DNA from: Welwitschia mirabilis
Taxonomy: Eukaryota > Gnetophyta > Gnetopsida > Welwitschiales
Length of the DNA stretch: 23,007 nt
Reading direction: 5' to 3'
NCBI GenBank assembly: GCA_051453625.1
Contig: JBOZIK010000001.1
Coordinates: 67,452,368-67,475,374 of the forward strand
The translations under genes and the position numbers were made by a program. Below, piece after piece: positions 1-10,326 of this stretch. Position 1 is the stretch's first letter. Each line of letters opens with the position of its first letter. The notes under the pieces were generated by a model, which was not told the DNA's origin, ran no database searches, and saw nothing but the letters and a program-made list of their open reading frames with translations.

Positions 1-870
1 CATGTTAAAGTTATGTTTTCATCTTTTACTACCTTTGCATCAACTATCATTTGAGTGTAATTCTCTAAAGTGGTAGTGAAAGCCTTAATCATGTTGGTTG
101 AATTACCTTTCTCTTCTTCCTTATCATGTTTTAATTCCTTTAAATCTTTTTTGATTTGGCTTCTAGTTCTATTTTATTTAGAAGTGGATTTTGATCAAGT
201 TTAACTTATTTTTACTAGATTTTTCAATAAATTCCATGCATCATCTAAAGTCAAGTTTATCAAGTTGCTACCATAAGGAAAGTCTATAAGTTATTTAGTT
301 TGACTAGTTAATCCACTACAGAAATAATCTATTAATTTCTCTTTATGAAATTCATTAATAGGATTGGAATGGATAGCTATAATGAGATGCTCATAAGTTG
401 TGGCATAATCCTCTTGAGGTTGTTTTTAGAAGTTGGTAACTTCCTTCCTTCTTTTTCTTATGGTAGTTTCACTCAAAAATCTTTTAATAAAAGCTTCTTG
501 CACTTGAATCTATGATTTAAGACTCTTGGGTGGAATGATTTTAAGCCAAAGTATAACCAGAAAAATAACTGTGTAAGTATGATTACTAATACATTTTTTT
601 CCCATTCCTTATTATAAGGACGAGTTGTTCAATATAAGCTAGTTTTTGAAAAGGGTCCTCTTCAAGTTCACTTAAAAATTTTAAATATGCACTCAAGATT
701 CTTAATTTTACATCATCATCAAAAGGTAAATCAAAGGGTTTTAATTTTTATGTTTTTTTATTAGCAATTAAATCTCTAAGTATATCATTTAAATTTGAAG
801 TTGAAGTTCCTATCATGATTGATGTACTAGATGAAGTGACTTGCTATTGTTTTTGTGATGATTTTGACAT
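1..870 (-). pseudogene. gag: Decayed Ty3/Gypsy gag (5' part; runs off the left edge)
   Basis: Read on the minus strand from an ATG at 870. An N-terminal part starts MSKSSQK and continues through LKPFDLPFDDD and LEEDPFQKLAYIEQL. After a frame change at about 560-590 comes a retrotransposon Gag-like block: WLKIIPPKSLKS, then QEAFIKRFLSE, QPQEDYATTYEHL, FHKEKLIDYFCSGLTSQT and LIDFPYGSN. The pattern (Trp, F..RF, Q..E....YE, P, F..GL, iD, G) is that of the plant retrotransposon gag family. Stops inside the domain are single transitions from expected codons (TGG to TAG after LKS, CAA to TAA after SQTK). The protein would package element RNA, but this copy cannot be translated. It lies downstream of LTR copy 1 and a primer binding site on the same strand, as gag should. 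No CCHC knuckle is visible before the edge. Confident in the family, less so in the exact clade. Confidence 0.82.
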
Positions 871-1559
871 AGATGAAAAAAATGATATGGTTTGCTTCTA
901 TGCTATTATTTTCATAATTTTCTTTTGAAAAATTTAACTCTAAAATTATAAAGCAAAAAAATCTTCTTCTTTAATTATTAAAATTTGTGTACCTTGAGTG
1001 TGTGTACTTGGATTTTACTCAAATTTGAATAACCCTTCTCTGATATTTTCCTTAATTAAGTTTTACTCTCTCTGATATTTTATCTTTTTACCAGGATGTA
1101 CAATATCCTTACATGTTTAGATAAAAATAAAAATTGAAATCAAAAGTAACTAACAGTCATCTATCTAATCATGGAGATAACAGAAGAAATAATGATAAGA
1201 AAAATCAGGAAATTGCCAAAATCAAAGAAATTTGCCAAAATCAGAAAATCGAAAAGAAAATGCAAATAGTCATCAATCTTGTCATGGGGACAACATCGAG
1301 GATGACAATATATTATTACTGCTACTAAAAAAAGAAAATTTACAAAAAGAAAATAAATCTAAAAATTTGTAACTATCATTCTCAGTGTCGTGTGAATGAC
1401 AGAGGGGTTGATAGTACTTATTAAAGCTAGAGAAAATAAAAATTACAAAAATAAATCTAATAAATTTTAAAAAATGTAATGTTATTTTAAATAAATAACC
1501 TGCACTAAAATCCAAGGCAACTATCTGAATAGTGGAAATCCTCTAGATCCTTATGGCCT
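871..1559 (-). other. Retroelement leader between primer binding site and gag
   Basis: About 690 bases with no supportable reading frame. The 64-codon plus-strand frame at 1134-1328 and the 77-codon minus-strand frame at 1282-1515 are low complexity. It holds a 13-bp perfect direct repeat TCTCTGATATTTT (1037-1049 and 1069-1081), a short near-tandem repeat around GCCAAAATCA (about 1206-1248), and degenerate copies of the TGTCATC...GATGACA motif (1268-1306 and about 1385-1415) also found in LTR copies 2 and 3. Confidence 0.6.
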
Positions 1560-1577
1560 TCCCTAATAATGGCATCA
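1560..1577 (-). promoter_or_regulatory. Primer binding site, tRNA-Asp type (decayed)
   Basis: The minus strand reads TGATGCCATTATTAGGGA, about 11 bases past the CA end of LTR copy 1. Against the PBS usually seen in Athila-type elements (TGGCGCCGTTGCCGGGGA, from memory), 11 of 18 positions are identical and all seven differences are G-to-A or C-to-T. The site would bind the tRNA that primes minus-strand DNA synthesis. It fixes LTR copy 1 as a 5' LTR on the minus strand, in agreement with gag downstream. Confidence 0.75.
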
Positions 1578-1588
1578 AAATATTACGT

Positions 1589-2776
1589 TGTAAATTTGTG
1601 AAATTTTTAAGTCCTTAGATAAAACTTGTAAATCATAATATTTGCAGAAAAACACACACTAGTATAGATGGGAGTTAACCTGAATGTTATAATCCATTGA
1701 AGGCACTAGGCTAGAAGTTAGAGAATTGATTTCAAAAAGAATTTTTAGGATTTTTCTTTTTATAAATGAAAATAAAGAACATTGCAAATGTAATACAAGA
1801 TGAATGATGATGAAATTAAAATGGATGAAATGCAAGCGTAATGAGTCTATTTGAATTTCAATCCTTTATCATAAGAATCAACCCTTATAATCTAGGTCAA
1901 TTAGGAAGAGTTATTACTTGTTCCTAACCAACATACGCTATAAGATATACCAAACAGAATGTGAATAAATGAAAATATGAAAATGGAATAAAATGAAATA
2001 AAATCCAAGATATAAACTAATAATGTCAACCTTAACAAAGATTGCCCTTATGATCTAGATAAACTATGAAGCTGTCATCAAATTATAATCAACTTAAACC
2101 ATAAGGGAGGTTTACATAATAGAAGTTAAAAGAGTTCTTATATCAATCATGAATTAACATTTACTTATAAATAAAGTAGGAGCACCTCAATGGAGGATAC
2201 ATAGCCCAATACCAAGGAAGGCTTCTCTCTATAGCATCACAAGAATATCTGATACAAAGGATGAAAATGGAAGTGAAAGAAAAGGGGAATATTTATATTT
2301 TTACATTGAAGTTTTAGAAGCAAAACCATAGAAGTCAGATAATAAACTTTAGTAAACCACATTAATCACATGACCCCATTACAAAGATAATTTACTTCCA
2401 TTCATACAAAATAGTTATTGTCCAATCTATCTAAAAGAAGAGATGATCATCAGTTTCTAGCCCTGTAGTCAGCTCCATAGTTCTAATTCATGTCATCAAC
2501 ACTATTATCTTCACTATCGTTGGGATGATAAAGGGGAAGATAGTCTTCCTTACTCTTTCAGCTAAGATAAATCATCCTTCTACATCATTAATCTTCTTTC
2601 AAAATGCTAAGTATCAGAAATGCTTGAAATACCTTCAAATATGCTAATAATTGCATGTTTCCATGATTGTTTCCTCGATACTTCATAATCATTAAGAATG
2701 CATCTAAAACTATATAAATGTTCTACAAAAGTATTCAAAATACCCCATAAAAATTGTACACATTGGTATCGCAACA
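1589..2776 (-). repeat. LTR copy 1 (5' LTR of the left-edge element)
   Basis: About 1.19 kb, similar along its length to 10331-12339 and 18947-20196. Shared landmarks on the plus strand include AAAACACACACTAGTATA (1649), the run CATTGAAGGCACTAGGCTAGA (1695), CACCTCAATGGAGGATACAT and CATCCTTCTACATCATTAAT. On the minus strand it begins TGTTGCGATACC and ends AAATTTACA, giving TG...CA termini. Inner side: a primer binding site. Outer side (2777 on): unrelated sequence. No intact gene lies inside. Confidence 0.8.
2288..2297 (-). promoter_or_regulatory. LTR copy 1 TATA box
   Basis: The minus strand reads TATAAATATT followed by CCCC. The same place in the other two LTRs carries TATAAATACC (11034-11043) and TATAAATA (19631-19638). 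Conservation across three diverged copies supports a core promoter driving element transcription leftward. Confidence 0.6.
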
Positions 2777-2928
2777 TTCATATATTTTAGAATTATTTTA
2801 AGACAAAATTTATGTTGTGCTCTAATCAAGGGATACATAGAACTTGAAAGTGGATCTAAATATAAGGCTAATTAACAACATTAAAATTGCCTTTATAAGT
2901 GGAAAACATTTTTAGATTTAGCTAATTA

Positions 2929-2938
2929 NNNNNNNNNN
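2929..2938. other. 10-N assembly gap
   Basis: Ten undetermined bases in non-coding repeat DNA just outside LTR copy 1. Confidence 0.99.
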
Positions 2939-3532
2939 GTTTTGAGTATGCATTAGTTCATATAGAATAAAACAATCATAACCTATGAAAATCATCAAGG
3001 AAGAATGGAAAATCATGATAACAAACTAATCTTCCAATGTCACTTCAAATTGACTATGAATACCTTAATTAAACATAATCATATAAAGAGAAACTTTAAT
3101 AAGGTATGATTACTTTATCTGCTATATCTAAAATCAATTAACATAAAGGAAGAAGAAAATTTAATAAATAGTATATTAATAGTTCAAGAATATCTTGATG
3201 TATTTACAACAAAATTAGTAACGATGTTGTTTCTTTAAGAAGTTGAGTTTTCTATTGATTTGATCTTAAGAACTTACTCAGCTTAAATTTTTATGTATTT
3301 AGCCATTAAATTCTAAAATTGTTATTAAGAAGTACCAACTTTTAGTATTTTATTTATAGTTCATCATGAACTATGTAAAATTTTCTAAATCTTAATACAA
3401 AATATGGATCAATGACATCATTTAGACTACTGGCACTAGTAGTATTTTAAGGCTAAGTGAATTTTGCGAAAGAGAATAAGTTAAAGAGATGATAAGTTAA
3501 TATGTTAACCTTATAGTCTAGTGCTAAGCCAA

Positions 3533-3543
3533 TTTATAAATAC
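3533..3543 (+). promoter_or_regulatory. Candidate TATA box of the plus-strand element
   Basis: TTTATAAATAC followed by TAAGGACTACA, roughly 1 kb before the candidate primer binding site. TATAAATA is typical of plant LTR promoters, but single-copy evidence in AT-rich DNA is weak. Confidence 0.3.
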
Positions 3544-3725
3544 TAAGGACTACATATCTATGTCCTATCACCTAAGAAGTTATATCACTATTCATCTATT
3601 AATAACATAGATGAATCAATAAATATCATTAGTTATAAGAAGAGTTAAAAGCATAACCTACATTAAGGGTTAAGAATCCTTCATCTTTCATCTCTTGATT
3701 AACTTAGGATCTTTAAATCTATCAT

Positions 3726-3766
3726 TGTTAGAGTATTAATAATTATTATTCATTAGAACTCTAACA
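3726..3766. repeat. Inverted repeat, 9-bp perfect arms
   Basis: TGTTAGAGT (3726-3734) and ACTCTAACA (3758-3766) are perfect reverse complements around a 23-base AT-only-rich loop. It could fold as an RNA hairpin in the LTR transcript. Function unknown. Confidence 0.5.
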
Positions 3767-4010
3767 TTTCAAATTTAGAATTTTGATCAGTGTGATGATG
3801 GCTTATTTTATTATAAGATGTCTAGTTTTTTTAATCCCTCCCTGAATATAAGGAAATGACAAAATCATGTAACATCTATTATGCCTTACTTTAAATTTTA
3901 ATTTATGATTTGTTATTATTTACAATGTTTGGATCATTGACAAATAAACTTTAATTTATAATTAGATTTTCTTTACTTTTTTATCTTTTTTTTTAAAGAG
4001 ATAAAGTGTA

Positions 4011-4176
4011 GATAATTTTGTATCACACAAATACCCAGTGGCACTTGGGCTTATGAAATCTAAGATATTTGTATTCCTTGCCTATAGCAGTTAGGTAATT
4101 TTGTGTCACACAAATGCTCAGCGGCATCTGAGTTTACAAAATCTATTCCATTTGTATTCCTCACCACTTTTAGGGT
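4011..4176. repeat. 83-bp tandem duplication
   Basis: Unit 1 (4011-4093) begins GATAATTTTGTATCACACAA and unit 2 (4094 to about 4176) begins GGTAATTTTGTGTCACACAA. Both continue with a CAGYGGCAYYTGRG core, then AAATCTA and TTTGTATTCCT. Most differences are transitions, so the duplication predates much of the decay. Confidence 0.75.
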
Positions 4177-4503
4177 TTTTACTTTTTTATCTTTGGTTTA
4201 ATTAATATTATTGATTATTTAATAGTGCATGTCAAATGTTCTTTTTTAATTATTTTGTAAATTGATTCCTACAATGCTTTATATGGATCTGATAATTGAT
4301 ATAATATTATATGATATCTTACATGCTATCTTAATGTTTTCCTACAGGTAATTATAAGATATATAACATTTTTATTACTTGTAATTTTCTTACATTTAGA
4401 ATTTGTAAGGGATAATTCTTACTTTTCTATGAAACCAAGTTGTACTTGATGAATTATATATTACTTAATTTCATTTTGCATGATAGGCTACCTTATGAAT
4501 AGT

Positions 4504-4523
4504 TATTTCTAGTTCCTAGGGGG
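4504..4523 (+). promoter_or_regulatory. Candidate primer binding site of the plus-strand element
   Basis: ATTTCTAGTTCCTAGGGGGA resembles a decayed tRNA-Asp-type PBS (GTT, then a C/T pair, then GGGGA) and sits before gag at a plausible distance. It needs an indel and non-transition changes to align, so this is tentative. Confidence 0.28.
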
Positions 4524-5560
4524 ATATATCTAATCAAGTGAATTTAGTATTTAATTACTTACTAGAACCTATTTCCACTTAAAACTAACTTTGAAATCTT
4601 CATCAATTCTTTTGATATATTATTTTAATTCTTTTGAAGGAATACTAATTAGGGTTAACTATACTATAATAGAACATCCTAGTTTCTTATGTAAAACTAC
4701 AGCCTATACCTTGATAGTAAAGGCACATCTTCCATATATCATAATCTATTACGAAATAAGGTATAAAATTCTTTCAATTCAATTTTTATGGATTACTATT
4801 AATGCTCCTTGGCTTGTTAAAAATCATTTTTCTTTGTGAAAATTTTTTAGTTTTCTATTTTTTAAATTTAATTTTATCAAAATTATAAAAAAAATTTATT
4901 ACAAGAACTAGGTATAATCAAAGCATAGGATCATGGATCTATGAAAATTTAACTTAAATTTATACATGAGAGAACACTTCTATCTAGGTGTGATTTATTC
5001 TCTTTTTCCATTTTGAATTGTAAAGAATATAGGTTTAAATTTATGTCTGAAATTCATAAAACCTCTATATGTGTTTCATTATTAATAGGTATTTCTATTT
5101 CATGAATGTAAATTTTTGAAATTTAAAATCTTCTATGTCAGATTCCATGTGTGAAATAAAATAATTTTTCATATTGAGGTCTATCTCTTTTTTATAATGA
5201 AAAATTTCTCAAGTGGTTAGTGTCACTACTACTTACACTAACATTGTATTCCTTCTAGTGAAATTTGTTATATTTTAAATTTTAAACTATGTGTTTTAGT
5301 ATATTTTATTATTTTTCATTAGTATTTTATCACGAAAATCTTTTTTTGATCTTAACTTCTTATGCATCATTAGATTAAATCCAACACTAATTAACTTCAA
5401 AGAAAAGTAATAAATAAATAAAATACTAATCACTTCTAAACAATGCTAACTTTGATCAAAACCATTCAAAATTTAATAAAACCTCAACTTCAAATTCAAT
5501 TGATATTCTTGTAATAGAATTAACCATGTTTAATACATATAGAGATAGATTTGTTATAGG
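4524..5560 (+). other. Leader and start of gag region, no readable frame
   Basis: About 1 kb between the candidate primer binding site and the first recognisable gag segment. The 82-codon plus-strand frame at 4591-4839 matches nothing I recognise and has no conserved residues. The gag start codon must lie in or just after this stretch, but I could not place it. Confidence 0.4.
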
Positions 5561-7180
5561 GAACTTAGGAGAAATCTAAAAGCATTATGAAAACTTGAAT
5601 ATTTAGCTACTTCTTTTTGTATTATTTTAACTTCTAATATGAATAAAATTAAAAATAAATCCATTTGTCATGAATTTTTTAACCTAAGTTCCATGTTCTA
5701 CATTTTAAACATCTCTATGAATACTTAAGAGAATTTAAAGCTTAGTTTCAATCATAAGAGATTAAGGTAAAGCAGATAAAATTAATCTTTTCTTATTTTT
5801 CTTGAAATAAAAGTAAATATTTAGTTTCATAACTTAAAAACTTTTCTTATAGGTCATTAGAATATTTCACACATGAGTTCTTGGAAAAGCATTAGGAAAA
5901 AAACATTTTTATAAGGCCTTTGAGTACTTTAAAGACTTATGAAAGAGATGTGCACAACATGGTTTTGAGGCTTGATACTATAAATATATTTTCATAAAGG
6001 ACTAAGTGCACAAAGTAGGTAGTTAATTAAGTTGATAGTGGAAATTTCAGATCTAAAGATCAGATGAAGCAAGGAAAATTTTAAAAATATATCTAATGAC
6101 TATGAAAATTGGAAAAGACCTTTTAGAAATAGTTTTTTTCAATAAGTGGAATAACATCACTAAGAGGTTAATTAGCCTTGAGATATCTAGAGCTAAAAAA
6201 CTACTAATAAATACATATAGGGTATATCTACTTTTGATGAGTAAGAAACAAGTGACCATTTCTTTTTTCTAGTCTATAAACGATAGTGACTGTGAAAGTA
6301 AATATTATACAAGCTAGGAGGACTCTTTTTAAAATAACAACAACAAGATAAACTAAAATTTCCTTTTGAATTTTATTATAATCAAATTGGAAAAATTATT
6401 TTATCTTTTCATCAACGAACTCATTAGATAAATAATTTAATTCAAGACCATCTAATCCATCTCGAAGTAAATTACTATAAATCATTCTAAACTAATTCAT
6501 GAAGGTCCAATTTATTCCAAATAATATATAAGATAAACTCAACAATCACATCTCTTCAATACTCCAATATTTAGAAGAAGGGATAAAATTTTAAAATAAT
6601 TCACGAAGTTCTAATTGTTACCAATGATATACGAGCTAAAATCAATAACTAAATGTCTTAATATATCCAACATTTAGAAGAAGAAATGAATAAACTTTCT
6701 TAAACTATAATCCCTAATTGATTATACTTAATGAGAGAGAAAAGGATAAGACTTCAACCCAACCTCTTCCCAATCTAAATGGTGTTAAAATTGTTAAATA
6801 ATAAAGAAAAGTTAAGGAGGGAAGTTAGGGTTCTTTCTTACATAATTATGGTTGAAGGGTTTACCTAAATGAGGTAAGGTCTAAATCAATATAGCACGTG
6901 AGAATCCTAAGCGTGTGTTGTGTATCATCTTATCCTACTGGCAATGGAAATAAAACAATCTAGAGTAAGTAATGAAAACATATAATAGAATCCAAGGTAT
7001 ATCTAGTTTATGATTAGATGAATGAACTATCAAGTGCTCATATAAAAGCGATATGAAAATAAATGAACATGTCCAAATAGCTAGAAAAGATTCTTCTACA
7101 TCTAACCCCTCATTAAAAATAATTCTAAAAATTAAGAAAGATAAAGAGGATGATATAGAGAGATCTAGATGTAAAGAATT
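5561..7180 (+). pseudogene. gag: Decayed Athila-type gag
   Basis: Fragments in several plus-strand frames match a plant retrotransposon Gag. They include LKNFSYRSLEYFTHEFLEK (about 5835-5891), then KAFEYFKDL, stop, KRCAQHGFEA (about 5915-5970), then KGLSAQSR, stop, LI, then GNFRSKD and NISNDYENWKRP (to about 6122). The RCAQHGFE segment corresponds to the CPxHGxxxW motif of the domain; the Trp after FEA is TGA here. The 6130-7180 part, where the C-terminal half should lie, is too broken to follow. Gag forms the virus-like particle. This copy has stops and frameshifts throughout. It precedes protease and RT on the same strand, as expected. Confidence 0.65.
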
Positions 7181-7860
7181 TTAAAAACCCCATTTTTTAA
7201 ATGCCTTATACTATCATGGAATAAAAATCTTAAGGAATATTTTTTAAAAAACTTTAAGAAAGTAAAAATAAATATTCCATCTTTGAATGCCATAAAATAA
7301 GTTCTATATTATGCTAGATTACTTAAAGATATATTCATAAAAAATAGGAAAATTAATGTGAACAAAATTTTCTTAGTGCCATAGTTAAAAGCAAGCTTCC
7401 ATTAAAGTTTAGAAACCCTGGTTTCCTAACAATATCATATATGGCATGTGAAGAGAAAATACATAAAGCCTTATTAGATTTAAGAGCTAGTGTGAACTTA
7501 ATTTGTTATTTATCATGTAAATAAATTATATTTAAACTACTATAAAAACATCAAAATAATCTTGTACTTACTAACTACTTAATTAAGATTTAAAATAAGT
7601 CATAAAAGATGTTTTATTATAAGTAGATAAATTTTATTACCTAGTGAACTATGCAGTTTTGGAGATGAGAGGCATCATAAGAGGATGTTATTTTATCTTA
7701 GAAATACTATTCCTAGCCAACACTAAATCTCTAGTTAATTGTATAAATCAAGTAGTAAAAATGTCTTTTTTTTATAACATGAATACAAAGTTTCAAGTTT
7801 TTAATGTAATTATTAAAAAATCATATAAAGGACTTAGAGAACATAGAGTTAGTTGAAATA
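7181..7860 (+). pseudogene. Decayed retropepsin-type protease of the Athila-like element
   Basis: Upstream linker residues are recognisable: VKINIPSLNAI (about 7267) and YARLLKDIF with KNRK (about 7315-7350), matching the INIPF.EAL..MP.Y.KF.KDI..KK block before Athila proteases. The protease follows as RNPGFLTISYM, then KALLDLRASVNLI (7465-7503). The catalytic Asp is kept (GAT 7477-7479), but the following Gly is Arg (AGA 7483-7485, one G-to-A from GGA), turning DLGAS into DLRAS. The distal part is the open frame 7644-7856, with EILFLANTKSLVNCINQVVK corresponding to the LGRPFLATANALIN segment. The enzyme would cleave the Gag-Pol polyprotein. Confidence 0.8.
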
Positions 7861-7899
7861 GATGAAGATAAAGTTCTTAACTCTTTGTAATTCTCAGAA

Positions 7900-8870
7900 T
7901 ATCATCCATTATATGAACTTCATGAAGAACTAGCACTCATTCTCTAGAGGAACCTTAACTCTAATAAATATAATAGAAGGAATAAATTTAAACCTTTTAT
8001 ACACTTCTTAATGAGAAGCCCTAGTTTCTATGCTAAAAGAACATAATAAGGCTATAGGACGGACTATCTTCAACTTTGAAAGAATTAACCTTATTATATG
8101 CATGGGTAGGATTACCTTATAAAAAAATTCTAATCCTAGTAGACACTTTCAATGTAAACTTAACTCTCTTATGAAATAAGTAGTCGTGAATAAAACCCTT
8201 AAGTTACTAGATGCTATGTCTATTTAGCTTTTAATAGTCAATGAATGAACTCTACACAAACTATTCTTAAGAATTCTATAATTATAGTAGTGGAGAATGA
8301 AAATAACAAATTGATTCTAAATATAGTAGAAATAGGATAAAAAATATACATTAATTATAGAAAACTAAACATTAGGACTATTTTACTCTTTCCTTTGTTG
8401 ACAAAATCTTAGAAATATTAGTGGGTCATAAATACTACTATTTTTCTAGATGTATAGTATGAATATAACTAGATATTTATTGCCCTTTAAGATTAAGAAA
8501 AAACCTTGACATATCCATTTTAAACTTTTCTTATAAGATAATTCTCTTTAATCTTTAACCTTCCAGTTGTGCATGATGAGTATTTTTCCTAATATGAGTG
8601 AGAAATTCATTAAAGTCTTCATGGATGTTTTTTTCTTCAATGATATTTTTGATTTATGTTCACATTACTTAAAACTTGTCCTTATGAACTATACAGACAA
8701 ACATATTATGCTTAATTGGCAGAATTATAATTTCATGGTTATAAAGGGTATAGTTTTAAGACATGTGATTTCTAAGAATGGAGTAGAAATGGAACTTACT
8801 AAGTTTTAACTTGTTACTTATGTTTCTCCTCTTAAAAATGCTAAGAATATTATATAATTCCTTGAACATT
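7900..8870 (+). pseudogene. pol: Decayed reverse transcriptase of the Athila-like element
   Basis: Recognisable from MLKEHNKAIGRTI (8030) through CMGRITL, NPSR, LNSLMK and LKLLDA (fingers), VVENENNKLI (about 8290), INYRKLN (about 8353-8373) and GHKYYYF (about 8430) to the longest clean stretch, 8567-8809. That stretch reads CMMSIFPNMSEKFIKVFMDV, then LNWQNYNFMVIKGIVL. The catalytic FMDD reads FMDV: the second Asp (8627-8629) is GTT. Several Arg or Gln codons are stops. This domain copies element RNA into DNA; with the active-site Asp missing and stops throughout, it is inactive. Frames shift more than once between the fingers and palm. The order PR-RT-RH-INT is the Ty3/Gypsy order. Confidence 0.88.
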
Positions 8871-8934
8871 CTGGTTATTATAGAATATTTAGTTATTTTC
8901 TTTCAAAATTTTAAAACCCTTTAGTAATTTTCTC

Positions 8935-9400
8935 ATTATATATGCTTCTTTTGATTGAAGTCTTGAATGTAATAATGTGTTTGAGAAACTAAAATGTATG
9001 ATGATTTCATCTCCTATCTTGCAACCACTTAAATGACCTCTTCCTTTTAAGATATTATGTAATGCTAGTGAGTATGTTGTAAAACTAATCTTAAATGAAT
9101 AAAAATATGAAAAATCATATGCTATATCCTATGTAATTATAACATTATAATATCCTTAACTAAATTATACAACAACTTAGAAAAATCATTTAGTAATAGA
9201 TTTTCCTTGAAAAAATTTAGATATTATTTTTTATATGTTAAAACCATCATCTTCAGTAACCATTATGCTCTTAAATACTTGTTGGATATGTAGGACACTA
9301 AGGTTAGATTGATAAGATGAAGACTATTTTTCCAAGAAATCAAGGATGAAAAGAGGGTAAAAAATATAGTTTCTAATTACCTATCTCATATTAGATCATC
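8935..9400 (+). pseudogene. pol: Decayed RNase H domain
   Basis: Segments in order: ECNNVFEKLKCMMISSPILQ (about 8968-9028), LPFKILCNASEY (about 9040-9075), LNYTTT (about 9163), FSNHYALKYLL (9252-9284), DTKVRLIR (about 9295-9318) and VSNYLSHI (about 9369-9392). These are the Athila-type RNase H landmarks, including CDAS, LNYTTTEKE, DHAALKYLL, PRLIRW and VVADHLSR. The first catalytic Asp of CDAS is Asn (AAT, 9061-9063), and the Trp after LIR is TGA. The domain would degrade the RNA strand of the DNA-RNA hybrid. It directly follows RT. Confidence 0.82.
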
Positions 9401-10326
9401 AAAATAAAATTTAATTGCCATAAATATGTCATTGCCTAATGAATATCTTTTATCCTTACAAAAGGAATGTTATTATACTAACATAGATAATTAACTTATT
9501 ACTCATAAAGTATCTAGCTTTTGGAATAAAGAAAATATAAAAAGATATTCTTGCATAAGGTAAATATTACTTTAAAAATTATATCTACCTTTTCAAATAT
9601 TACCTTGATCAAATAATTCATAGATGTATTCCATAATTTAAAACTTGAAGTTTCTTATAATTCACACATAATAGAGTATGTAAAGATCATCTATCTATTA
9701 ACAAGAATTTTCATAAAGACCTTTAATCTAAAATCTACTTACCAACTCTTTTCAAAGATTCTTATTATTTCTAAAATCTAATAGTAAATGGAAAAGTTGA
9801 GCTAGTATTACAAATAGTGATATGATGTCCATTTTACCTTTTTTTAAAATTAAAACATTAAATGTCAAAAGTACAAATTTTTTTGGGTCATTTCCATTCT
9901 ATTTTAAATAGTTTTACATATTGATTTATATATATTATGTTAATAAATGAGGTAAAGCTATCCCCACCAGCACTAATGATGTCAAAGTTAATATGATATT
10001 CCTAAAAGAACATATCTAATTCCATCTTTGTTATCTTAAAGTTATCCTTAGTGATGGATAAACTTTGTTTTATGATAACATACTAATTAATTTATGTAGG
10101 AAATAAGGAATAGCTCATAAAGTTGTGATAACATAATATCCATAAAACAATGATCAAGTAAACATTACAAATCAAGAGTTCAAAATGATTTTGTAGAAAA
10201 TAATAAAGTATTATATGAAAAATTGGTTTCTTTACCTGTATGATGCTTTCTATGCCTACTAGATTTCATATAAGACCTCCATCAGAATGTTATCCTACTA
10301 ACTTATATTTAAAAATGCTTGCTATT
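9401..10326 (+). pseudogene. pol: Decayed integrase, interrupted by LTR copy 2
   Basis: The zinc-binding N-terminal part is poorly readable. Clearer segments are YLPTLFKDSYYF (about 9740), LGHFHSIL (about 9882-9905), IPTSTNDVKVNMIFLKEHI (about 9960-10016), ILSDG (10044-10058, second catalytic Asp kept), NITNQEFKMIL (about 10161-10193), KNWFLYLYDAFYAY (about 10219-10260) and ISYKTSIRML (about 10262-10292). These correspond to IPTKTND.KVV..FLKENI, SDGGTHF, EISNREIK, and [27 protein letters not shown] of plant Ty3 integrases. The match stops after KNAC (about 10323), in the middle of FGKACHLPVE, and LTR sequence begins at 10331. The integrase would insert element DNA into the genome. The missing C-terminal portion is not found elsewhere on the plus strand. 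Confidence 0.85.

Larger units (their letters stand above)
2777..4500 (+). repeat. Probable 5' LTR region of the plus-strand Athila-like element
   Basis: No coding signal. It lies between LTR copy 1 and the plus-strand gag/pol remnants. A TATA-like TTTATAAATAC at 3533-3543, an inverted repeat at 3726-3766 and an 83-bp tandem duplication at 4011-4176 fit LTR promoter and 3'-end sequence. No partner LTR is inside the window, because the element is interrupted before its 3' end, so LTR status is inferred from position only and neither terminus is fixed. Confidence 0.4.

Noticed and set aside
1134-1515. Open frames of 64 (plus) and 77 (minus) codons in the leader
   Set aside because: Low-complexity Lys/Asn or Phe/Ser composition, no homologous frame in related regions, and they cross the palindromic motif copies.
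2741-2776. ATTGGTATCGCAACA as an initiator-tRNA-Met primer binding site for a plus-strand element
   Set aside because: Alignment of the three LTRs puts this sequence inside the LTR terminus (TG...CA ends), and a better site with the right geometry lies at 1560-1577.
2820-4500. Host gene exons or a tRNA gene
   Set aside because: No frame with coding character, no splice-bounded exons and no A/B box pair that folds into a cloverleaf could be found by eye.
4591-4839. 82-codon plus-strand open frame
   Set aside because: No recognisable motif; it lies in the expected untranslated leader of the Athila-like element. Its length is unremarkable once stops and AT bias are considered.
6053-6259. 68-codon minus-strand open frame
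   Set aside because: It is the antisense of the plus-strand gag remnant (NISNDYENWKRP region).
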